Of a stretch of 34,523 bases of DNA, positions 1 through 6,281 are shown one piece after another. The position numbers and the translations under genes are program-made. Positions within the stretch are counted from its first letter, which is position 1. Each line of letters begins with the position of its first letter. Origin of the DNA: an uncultured Sphingosinicella sp. (lineage in GTDB: Bacteria > Pseudomonadota > Alphaproteobacteria > Sphingomonadales > Sphingomonadaceae); the NCBI GenBank assembly GCA_946886275.1, contig CAMPIH010000005.1, positions 1 through 34,523 of the forward strand, read 5' to 3'. The notes below the pieces were generated by a model, which was not told the origin of the DNA, ran no database searches, and was given only the letters and a program-made list of their open reading frames with translations.

Positions 1-1
1 T

Positions 2-36
2 CATTCCCTAGTCCCTAGTCCCCAGTCCCCAGTCCC
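2..36. repeat. Heptamer tandem repeat downstream of secG
   Basis: Four consecutive 7-bp units of the form [T/C]AGTCCC (9-15, 16-22, 23-29, 30-36) follow one degenerate unit, CATTCCC (2-8). The array lies just past the secG stop codon and is cut by the window edge, so the true copy number is unknown. I see no hairpin. It is most likely a variable-number intergenic repeat; no function can be assigned. Confidence 0.75.
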
Positions 37-44
37 CCATCAGC

Positions 45-452
45 CTACTGAGCGATCGGAACGCCGCCCGACTGGTTTCCGGCAGGGGCTTCGGCGGGTG
101 CCTGGGCTGCGCCCGGCTGAGCCTCTCCGCCCGGCGCCGTCGGGGTGAAGGGCGAGCTCTGCTGCTCGACCGGCGATCCAGCCGGCGGACCCTTCTCCAT
201 CAGGCTCGGGTCGATCGTCCGAGGTGCGCGCTCGCCGGCAGCGATCGCAGCGATGGCGATCGACAGGATCACGAAAACGGTCGCCAGGATGCCCGTCGAC
301 CGAGTCAGGAAATCGGCGGCGCCGCGAGCGCTCATCATGCCCGCCGGGCTGCCGCCGCCGGCAAAGCCGCCGCCTTCGGAACGCTGCATCAGGATGACCG
401 AGATCATCGCGATGGCGACGAGCGTTTGCAGGATGAGAAGGAAGGTGAACAT
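45..452 (-). CDS. secG: Preprotein translocase subunit SecG
   Basis: This is the small non-essential subunit of the SecYEG inner-membrane channel. The 135-residue protein has the family layout: a first membrane segment at about residues 2-21, a cytoplasmic loop with the typical run QRSEGGGFAGGG and a Gly/Ala-rich stretch, a second membrane segment at about 52-71, then a long Pro/Ala/Gln-rich tail. Such disordered tails are usual in alphaproteobacterial SecG. The start ATG follows a modest purine-rich stretch, and the stop TAG lies beside the heptamer repeat. It is downstream of tpiA on the same strand with a 127-bp gap; tpiA-secG adjacency is common in this class. Confidence 0.95.
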   Translation of the reverse strand: MFTFLLILQTLVAIAMISVILMQRSEGGGFAGGGSPAGMMSARGAADFLTRSTGILATVFVILSIAIAAIAAGERAPRTIDPSLMEKGPPAGSPVEQQSSPFTPTAPGGEAQPGAAQAPAEAPAGNQSGGVPIAQ

Positions 453-579
453 CGAGGACGGCTTTCTCTACTTCGTCGCGCCGGCGCGCGTCCCGGATTT
501 CGCCGGGCTGAATGTGCCTGCGCGATCTAGGCGATGCGCCCGGGCTTCTCAACCCCATGCCGGCGCGGAGGCCGCAACT

Positions 580-1329
580 TCAGCTTCTGGCGGCGGCCTC
601 GATGATCGGGACGAACTGGGCGGCCGTCAGGCTGGCGCCGCCAACCAGGGCGCCGTCGACGTCACCGACGGCGAACAATGAAGCCGCATTGTCGGCCTTG
701 ACCGAGCCGCCATAGAGAATCCGAAGCCGTTCGCCCCGATCGCCATAACGATCGACCAGGGCAGACCGGATTGCCCGGTGAATCTCGGCGACGTCGTCGG
801 GCGTCGCGACATTGCCGGTGCCGATCGCCCAGATCGGCTCATAGGCGATCACCAATTCCCCTTCTTCCCATTCGTCGGGAAGCGAGCCGGCGAGCTGGCG
901 AGCGACGACAGCGAGATGCTCGCCGCTTCCGCGCTGCGAGTCGCTCTCGCCGACGCAGACGATCGTCGTCAGTCCGCCGGCAAGGGCCGCTTCGGCCTTC
1001 GCCCGGACCAGCTCGTCTGTCTCATGCTGGTCGGACCGTCGCTCGGAATGGCCGACGATCGCCATTCGCGCCCCGGCCTCCTTGATCATCGCCACCGAGA
1101 CGCATCCGGTATGGGCACCGCTCGACGCCGAGTGGACGTCCTGGGCGCCGATGACGAGGCCGCCCGATCGGGTCACGGCCGGTGCGATCAGCGTGAATGG
1201 CGGACAGATGGCGACGTCCACTCCAGGCGCTTCGCGGGCGGCTCTCCCGATCGCGGAAAGTTCGCCCAGCTGGGCGATGCCGCCATTCATCTTCCAGTTG
1301 CCGGCGACGAGCTTGCGACGGACGTGCAT
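580..1329 (-). CDS. tpiA: Triosephosphate isomerase
   Basis: TpiA interconverts dihydroxyacetone phosphate and glyceraldehyde-3-phosphate in central carbon metabolism. The 249-residue length is normal. The complete active site is visible: NWKMN with Lys13, GHSERR with electrophile His94, YEPIWAIGTG with base Glu164 (which opens the mobile loop), and the C-terminal phosphate-binding motifs LYGGSV and GALVGGASL. The gene is transcribed leftward toward secG and diverges from the ppiD-like gene over 85 bp, so both promoters must lie in that short gap. Nothing looks degraded. Confidence 0.97.
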   Translation of the reverse strand: MHVRRKLVAGNWKMNGGIAQLGELSAIGRAAREAPGVDVAICPPFTLIAPAVTRSGGLVIGAQDVHSASSGAHTGCVSVAMIKEAGARMAIVGHSERRSDQHETDELVRAKAEAALAGGLTTIVCVGESDSQRGSGEHLAVVARQLAGSLPDEWEEGELVIAYEPIWAIGTGNVATPDDVAEIHRAIRSALVDRYGDRGERLRILYGGSVKADNAASLFAVGDVDGALVGGASLTAAQFVPIIEAAARS

Positions 1330-1414
1330 GATCTGACGATTCCCCCAGTCTAGGTTGCGGGCCGCCTAGCGCGCTTCTATGACCCGCGCAAACCTGCATC
1401 CTCTCGGGGCCGTC

Positions 1415-3373
1415 ATGAACTCTTCCTTCCGTAAAAAACTGCGCAATTGGTCGGCCATCTTCATCCTGTTCCTCGCCTTGCTGGCGATGGTCGTCACCGG
1501 TTTCGGTACCGACGGGATGGGGGGACTGGGCGGCATCGGCCCCGGCGGCGCGGCCGGCGGCACCCTCGCCGAGGTCGACGACCGCGAGGTCACCGAGTCC
1601 GAGCTCAGCCAGCAGATCAACCGAATCTACGCTCAGGCGCAGGCGCAGCAGCCGGGGCTGACCATGGAATCCTTCCTCGCCCAGGGGGCGTTCGACGGGA
1701 TCCTCGGACAGCTGATCACCGGCGAGGCGCTGATGGCGTTCGGTGGCGACCAGGGCGTGGTCGTTTCGGAGCGGATGATCGACCGGGTAATCGTCAACAT
1801 CCCGCAATTCCGCAATTTCACCGGTCAGTTCGACGTCGCCACCTTCCGTCAGGCGCTCGCCCAGCAGAACATGACCGAGCGCGACATTCGTGAGGACATC
1901 GCCCGATCCCTGATGGTCAGTCAGCTCGCCCAGCCGATCGCCGGCCGCGGCTACGTCCCCGACGGAGTCGTCCGCGAATATGCCAATCTGCAGCTCGAGC
2001 GGCGCCGTGGCTCGATCGGGGTCATCCCCGCCGAGCTGATGGCTCAGGGCCTCCAGGTCACCGATGCCGAAATCGCCGCTTTCTACCGCAGCGAAGGCGC
2101 CCGCTTCACGATTCCGGAGCGTCGAGTCGTTCGCTACGCCGTGCTCGGCGCCGAACAGGTCGGCGCCGCGGCACGAGCGACCGAGGCCGAGATCGCCGCT
2201 TATTATCGGGAGAACCAGGCCGCTTATGCCGCCAGCGAAACCCGCAATCTCCAGCACGTGGTCCTTCAGGATCAGGCGGCCGCCCAGGCGTTCGTCCAGC
2301 GCGTGCGCGGCGGTGCGAGCTTCACCGATGCCGCCAGCCAGGCGGGCTTCGCCGCCAGCGACATCGCCTTCCCGAACCAGACCAGAGCGGGCTTTGCCGG
2401 GGAAACCACCCCCCAGGTCGCCGCCGCCGCCTTCGGCGCGGCTCAAGGCGCACTGGCTGGGCCGATCCGGTCGGAGCTTGGATTCCACGTCGTCCGGGTC
2501 GATTCGATCAACGCGGTCCCGGCGCGTCCGCTCGAAGCGGTTCGCGGCGAGATCGCCGAGCGGATCGAGCAGCGCAAGCGACGCGACGCGCTCGACGCCC
2601 TCATCACGCGAGTCGAAGACCAGCTCGCCGACGGCGCGAGCTTCGAGGAAATCGTCCGCGCCGAGCGGCTGACGTTCGCCTCGACTCCTCCCGTCACCGC
2701 CGCCGGTCAGGTTCCGGGCCAGCCGCAGTGGCAAGCGCCGGCGGATCTTCAGCCCCTGCTCGTCAGCGCCTTCGAAATGGATCCGGACGATCTCGAACCG
2801 GTCGTCGAGACGCTCGGCCAGGAGCGCTTCGCCTTGCTCGGCGTCGAGCGGGTGATCCCCGCCGCGCCGCCGCCGCTCGCACAGATCCGCGACCAGGTGC
2901 GCCAGGCGCTGCTCCTTCAGAAGGGCCAGCAGCGGGCCCGAGCCCTCGCCCAGCAGATCGTCAATCGGATCAACGGCGGCACCTCACCCGCCGCCGCCTT
3001 CGCCGCCGCTCAGCCGAGGCCTCCGGCGCCGGAGACGGTTGACCTCAGGCGGTTCGAGATGATGCGGGCCGGAGAGCAGGCGCCGCCGCCCTTGCTGGCC
3101 CTGTTCAGCCTGCCGGAAGGGCGAGCGCGGCTGGTCGAGGCGCCGAACGGCGCCGGCTGGTTCGTCGTCCACCATGCGGAACGGACGCCCGGGGATGCAA
3201 GCACCGATCCGCGCGCCGTCGCTTCGGTCCGCTCCGAGCTCACCGACGCCATTCCGGACGAATTGTCGCAGCAATTCTTCAAGGCCGTCGAGCTTGCCGT
3301 CGGAGTCGAGCGCAACGAACAGGCGATCCGCGAGGCTCGGCAAAGGCTCGGCGGCAGTGGGGCCGGCAACTAG
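1415..3373 (+). CDS. ppiD: Membrane-anchored SurA/PpiD-like peptidyl-prolyl isomerase
   Basis: This is probably a periplasmic folding chaperone tethered to the inner membrane, helping outer-membrane and exported proteins to fold. From the ATG at 1415 it has 652 residues: a short basic N-terminus (SFRKKLRNW), one membrane anchor at about 10-29, a SurA_N-like helical region, then a parvulin segment (begins ETRNLQHVVLQ, ends GPIRSELGFHVVRVDSI) and a long charged C-terminal region. An in-frame ATG at 1379 would add 12 residues before the anchor; I prefer 1415 because the anchor then sits at the normal distance from the start. The stop is 18 bp before trpG, so the two may be cotranscribed. Orthology to E. 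coli PpiD is inferred from architecture; the parvulin domain is divergent and may have weak isomerase activity. Confidence 0.88.
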   Translation: MNSSFRKKLRNWSAIFILFLALLAMVVTGFGTDGMGGLGGIGPGGAAGGTLAEVDDREVTESELSQQINRIYAQAQAQQPGLTMESFLAQGAFDGILGQLITGEALMAFGGDQGVVVSERMIDRVIVNIPQFRNFTGQFDVATFRQALAQQNMTERDIREDIARSLMVSQLAQPIAGRGYVPDGVVREYANLQLERRRGSIGVIPAELMAQGLQVTDAEIAAFYRSEGARFTIPERRVVRYAVLGAEQVGAAARATEAEIAAYYRENQAAYAASETRNLQHVVLQDQAAAQAFVQRVRGGASFTDAASQAGFAASDIAFPNQTRAGFAGETTPQVAAAAFGAAQGALAGPIRSELGFHVVRVDSINAVPARPLEAVRGEIAERIEQRKRRDALDALITRVEDQLADGASFEEIVRAERLTFASTPPVTAAGQVPGQPQWQAPADLQPLLVSAFEMDPDDLEPVVETLGQERFALLGVERVIPAAPPPLAQIRDQVRQALLLQKGQQRARALAQQIVNRINGGTSPAAAFAAAQPRPPAPETVDLRRFEMMRAGEQAPPPLLALFSLPEGRARLVEAPNGAGWFVVHHAERTPGDASTDPRAVASVRSELTDAIPDELSQQFFKAVELAVGVERNEQAIREARQRLGGSGAGN

Positions 3374-3391
3374 CGGTCGGATTCTCGGGCG

Positions 3392-3982
3392 ATGATCCTG
3401 GTCATCGACAATTATGACAGCTTCACCTGGAATCTCGTCCATTATCTGCGCGAGATCGGTGCCGAGGTCCGTGTCGAACGCAACGACTCCGTCAGCGCTC
3501 GGCAGGCGATCGACAGCGGTGCTTCCGCCGTCCTGATCTCGCCGGGGCCGGGCACCCCCGACGATGCCGGAATCTCGCTGGAGCTCGTCTCGGCCTGCGC
3601 CGAGAGCCGAATGCCGCTGCTCGGCGTGTGCCTCGGCCACCAGGCGATCGGGCAGCATTTCGGCGGCTCGGTGGTCCGCGCCGGCGCGGTGATGCACGGC
3701 AAGACCAGCCGCATCATCCACGATTCGAGCGGGCTGTTCGAAACGGTCCCCTCGCCTTTCGTCGCCACCCGCTACCATTCCCTGATCGTCGACAAGGACG
3801 GCCTGCCGGACGGCCTGATCGTCAATGCCTGGGCCGACGACGATACGGTGCAGGGACTGCGGCATGCCCAGCTTCCGATTCACGGAGTCCAGTTCCATCC
3901 CGAGAGCATAGCCAGCGAGCATGGCCACCGGCTGCTCGCCAATTTCCTCGCTCTTGCTGGCGAAGGCGACGCGGTCCGCTGA
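3392..3982 (+). CDS. trpG: Glutamine amidotransferase, anthranilate/aminodeoxychorismate synthase component II
   Basis: A class I glutaminase that supplies ammonia to a chorismate-using partner, TrpE (tryptophan) or PabB (folate). The 196-residue single-domain protein has the oxyanion loop PGPG (51-54), nucleophile Cys80 in GVCLGHQ, and His169/Glu171 in VQFHPES. The family strings MHGK and RYHSL are also present. It starts 18 bp after the ppiD-like gene. No trpE lies upstream and no trpD or trpC downstream, although these usually flank trpG in this chromosomal block. The protein could therefore serve mainly as PabA, or TrpE could be encoded elsewhere; sequence alone cannot separate the two roles. 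Confidence 0.93.
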   Translation: MILVIDNYDSFTWNLVHYLREIGAEVRVERNDSVSARQAIDSGASAVLISPGPGTPDDAGISLELVSACAESRMPLLGVCLGHQAIGQHFGGSVVRAGAVMHGKTSRIIHDSSGLFETVPSPFVATRYHSLIVDKDGLPDGLIVNAWADDDTVQGLRHAQLPIHGVQFHPESIASEHGHRLLANFLALAGEGDAVR

Positions 3983-4018
3983 TCCGACAGCCCCCTCGGA
4001 AGGCGGTGGCCCGACTGC

Positions 4019-4061
4019 TTGACAGCCTCCGTAACGTTCCTTACACGTTCCGCAAACGTTC
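4019..4061 (+). promoter_or_regulatory. lexA promoter with three overlapping LexA half-sites
   Basis: A perfect -35 TTGACA (4019-4024) is followed after 17 bp by a candidate -10, TACACG (4042-4047). Three direct GTTC half-sites lie at 4036-4039, 4047-4050 and 4058-4061, each separated by exactly 7 bp. This makes two alphaproteobacterial LexA boxes (GTTC-N7-GTTC) sharing the middle half-site. They cover the spacer, the -10 and the expected start point, 16 bp before the lexA ATG. Autorepression by steric exclusion is the obvious reading. The half-sites are seen; the -10 assignment is an inference. Confidence 0.9.
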
Positions 4062-4077
4062 CATGAGGGGGACTGGC

Positions 4078-4740
4078 ATGCTGACCCGCAAGCAACATGA
4101 GCTTCTAGTCTACATCAACGAGCGGCTCTCGGAGGCGGGCGTCTCCCCGTCCTTCGAGGAAATGAAGGAAGCGCTCGACCTCAAGTCGAAGAGCGGGGTC
4201 CATCGCCTGATCTCCGCGCTCGAGGAACGCGGCTTCATCAAGCGACTGGCCAATCGCGCGCGGGCGCTGGAAGTGGTTCGGATGCCGGAAACGAAAGGCG
4301 TCGCGACGGCCGCACCAGGTCCATCTTCCACGCCGGTGGCGGTGCCGCGCGCAGCCAACGACATTCTCGATATCCCGCTTCATGGACGGATCGCCGCCGG
4401 TACCCCGATCGAGGCGCTTCAGGGTACGGAAACGCTTCCCGTTCCCGCGGCCCTGCTTGGCCCGGGCGAGCATTATGCGCTCGAAGTGGCCGGAGATTCG
4501 ATGGTCGAGGTCGGCATCCTCGACGGCGATTTCGCGCTGGTTCGGAAGACCAACGTCGCGCGCGACGGCGAGATCGTGGTGGCCCTGATCAACAAGGAAG
4601 AAGCGACCCTGAAAACCTATCGCCGCGAAGGCCAGATGATCCGGCTCGATCCGGCCAATCGGCAATATGATCCGCAGCGTTATGAAGAGGACCAGGTCGA
4701 AATCCAGGGTCGGCTTGCCGGCCTGCTCCGCCGGTATTGA
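4078..4740 (+). CDS. lexA: LexA repressor, SOS regulator
   Basis: LexA represses SOS genes and cleaves itself when RecA filaments form on damaged DNA. The 220-residue protein has an N-terminal winged helix-turn-helix (1-65, [10 protein letters not shown] to [20 protein letters not shown]), a linker of about 30 residues, the cleavage bond Ala107-Gly108 in RIAAGTP, nucleophile Ser141 in GDSMV and general base Lys179 in ATLKTY. All catalytic residues are intact. The start at 4078 gives the canonical N-terminus directly after the operator; the open frame runs further upstream but that part is out-of-frame trpG. The stop is followed 5 bp later by the VOC gene. Expression is almost certainly autoregulated. 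Confidence 0.98.
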   Translation: MLTRKQHELLVYINERLSEAGVSPSFEEMKEALDLKSKSGVHRLISALEERGFIKRLANRARALEVVRMPETKGVATAAPGPSSTPVAVPRAANDILDIPLHGRIAAGTPIEALQGTETLPVPAALLGPGEHYALEVAGDSMVEVGILDGDFALVRKTNVARDGEIVVALINKEEATLKTYRREGQMIRLDPANRQYDPQRYEEDQVEIQGRLAGLLRRY

Positions 4741-4745
4741 GCGCC

Positions 4746-5087
4746 ATGGCCCGTCTCAACTATGTCGAGCTGCCGGTCCGCGATGTCGGCGCCGCCCGGC
4801 GCTTCTACGAGCAGGCGTTCGGCTGGTCCCTGACCGAGTTCGCGCCCACCTATGCGGCGACTCTTACCGGCGACACCGACATCGGCCTTCAGGGCGATCC
4901 GGAAGAGTCGACCAAGGCGCCGCTGCCGGTGATCGAGGTGGACGATCTGGAATCGGCGCTGGAGACGGTTAGCCGCGCCGGGGCCCAGATCGTCCGGCCG
5001 ATCTTCGCCTTCCCAGGCGGCCGACGATTCCAGTTCCTCGATCCCAGCGGAAACGAGATCGCCTGCGTCAAGTCGGACCACGCCTGA
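4746..5087 (+). CDS. VOC-fold (glyoxalase/bleomycin-resistance-like) protein
   Basis: A 113-residue protein of the vicinal-oxygen-chelate fold: one beta-alpha-beta-beta-beta module begins ARLNYVELPVRDVGAARRFYEQAFGW and a second ends GGRRFQFLDPSGNEIACVKS. Such proteins act as metal-dependent lyases, isomerases or dioxygenases, or as drug-binding proteins, usually as dimers. The substrate cannot be read from the sequence. The ATG at 4746 lies 5 bp after the lexA stop; a TTG at 4737 overlapping that stop would add three residues. Its position suggests read-through from the lexA promoter, so it may rise during SOS induction; that is inference from spacing only. Confidence 0.85.
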   Translation: MARLNYVELPVRDVGAARRFYEQAFGWSLTEFAPTYAATLTGDTDIGLQGDPEESTKAPLPVIEVDDLESALETVSRAGAQIVRPIFAFPGGRRFQFLDPSGNEIACVKSDHA

Positions 5088-5105
5088 TCCAGGCTGGAGT
5101 CCGGG

Positions 5106-5378
5106 CTATTCCGCCGTGGTCGGATCGATCACTGCACGGACCTGGGCGATGCTGTTGGCGGGAAAGCCTGCCGTTTCGGCATGTTGCCTGATCATGTCCT
5201 CGCTGGGCGCGCGATAGACGCAATAGATCTTGTCGTCGGTGACGTAGGAGTGGACCCACTGGATGTCGGGGCCGAGCTCGCGAAGCACTGAGCAGGAGCC
5301 CTGCGACGCACCCTTCAGATCCTCGGGTCCGAGGCCGCCGACGCCCTGCATCTCCCGCTCGATGACGAATTGAGGCAT
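5106..5378 (-). CDS. DUF4242 family small protein
   Basis: A 90-residue cytoplasmic protein of the DUF4242 family (SCO4226-like nickel-binding fold, a ferredoxin-like alpha/beta sandwich). The family signature is clear: WVHSYVTDDKIYCVYRAPSEDMIRQHAETAGFP, preceded by FVIERE. No enzymatic role is established for the family, and metal binding here is inferred from homology. A strong ribosome site (GGGAGGAAA) sits just before the ATG and supports this start. It is the last gene of the leftward chain, 33 bp after the metallo-beta-lactamase-like gene, and converges on the lexA-VOC unit with an 18-bp gap. Confidence 0.85.
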   Translation of the reverse strand: MPQFVIEREMQGVGGLGPEDLKGASQGSCSVLRELGPDIQWVHSYVTDDKIYCVYRAPSEDMIRQHAETAGFPANSIAQVRAVIDPTTAE

Positions 5379-5411
5379 GCTTTCCTCCCTGGTTGGAACG
5401 ATCAGACTATA

Positions 5412-6281
5412 TCATTCTCCGGCCGCTGACGAACGCTGACGTTCGAGCTCCTGCCGGAACCCTGCTTCGGCCCGTTCGACCTGAGCAGCGAGTTCGCCGG
5501 GATCGACGAAGGCGAAGGGATCGCTGGCAAGCCCGGCCTTCTTCGATTCCAGGTCGAATTGGTTGGCGTGGAAGCCGAGGAAGATGTCGGCGCGAAGCCG
5601 GCGCAGCCGAGCGAAGCTGGCTTCGAAATCCGCGGCTGCCTGAGGATAAGCGGGAGCGTTCACCAGCGCCTGGCCGGCGACCGTGAGGCTGCAGGCGAAA
5701 ATCACGTCGAGCGGGCGACCGCGCTCGATCACCCGCGTCGTCCAGCTCGTGCAGCCGCGCGTGTGGCCGGGGGTCAGATGGGCGGTGAGCGACAAGGCTC
5801 CAAGACGCACGATTTCTCCGTCCGTCACAACCTCGTCGACGGCGACCGGCGGGAAGAACCAGTAATCGTCGCGATAGGCAACGGTGCCGGACTCGAGCGC
5901 GGGTCGATCGGCGGCGCTGGCGAAGAGGCGGGCGCCGGAGAGCGATTTCAGCCGGGCCAGGCCACCGGCATGATCGAGATGGGCATGGTTGTTCAGCAGG
6001 ATCTTCACGTCCTCGACGCGGAAGCCGAGGCGGCGGATATTGTCGGCAATGAGGTCGGCGCTCTGCGGCATCGCCCCGTCGATCAGCACATGTCCCGACG
6101 GGTCGGTCAGAAGGTAGGCGCCCAGCGTCGACGTTCCGACATAATAGAGATTGCCGGCGATCCGAAACGGCTCGGCCGGCCGGTTCCATTCCGGTTGAGG
6201 CTCGGCGGGTAAGACGGCGGCGGCAGCGGGAGTCAGGACCGTGGCCGAGGCAAGAAGAGCGATCACAAGGCGCAAGGTCAT
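5412..6281 (-). CDS. Secreted subclass-B3 metallo-beta-lactamase-like hydrolase
   Basis: A 289-residue exported zinc hydrolase. Residues 1-22 form a Sec signal peptide ending in an Ala-rich cleavage region. The metallo-beta-lactamase fold follows, with HAHLDH (His99, His101, Asp103, His104), His173 in PGHTRGCTSW and His238 in GFHANQFDL, which correspond to the B3 zinc ligands H116, H118, D120, H121, H196 and H263. The set is complete and the length matches B3 enzymes, so beta-lactam hydrolysis is plausible, but other B3-like hydrolases exist. The start ATG overlaps the comEC stop in ATGA, implying translational coupling. The frame stays open far upstream inside comEC; the signal peptide fixes the start at 6281. 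Confidence 0.9.
   Translation of the reverse strand: MTLRLVIALLASATVLTPAAAAVLPAEPQPEWNRPAEPFRIAGNLYYVGTSTLGAYLLTDPSGHVLIDGAMPQSADLIADNIRRLGFRVEDVKILLNNHAHLDHAGGLARLKSLSGARLFASAADRPALESGTVAYRDDYWFFPPVAVDEVVTDGEIVRLGALSLTAHLTPGHTRGCTSWTTRVIERGRPLDVIFACSLTVAGQALVNAPAYPQAAADFEASFARLRRLRADIFLGFHANQFDLESKKAGLASDPFAFVDPGELAAQVERAEAGFRQELERQRSSAAGE

Noticed and set aside
1022..2734. 570-codon minus-strand open frame opposite the ppiD-like gene
   Set aside because: High-GC antisense shadow with charged, repetitive composition; it also overlaps tpiA. The plus-strand protein has a clear domain structure.
3628..4077. N-terminal extension of the lexA reading frame through trpG
   Set aside because: The extension lies out of frame inside trpG and covers the lexA operator. 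LexA starts normally at 4078.
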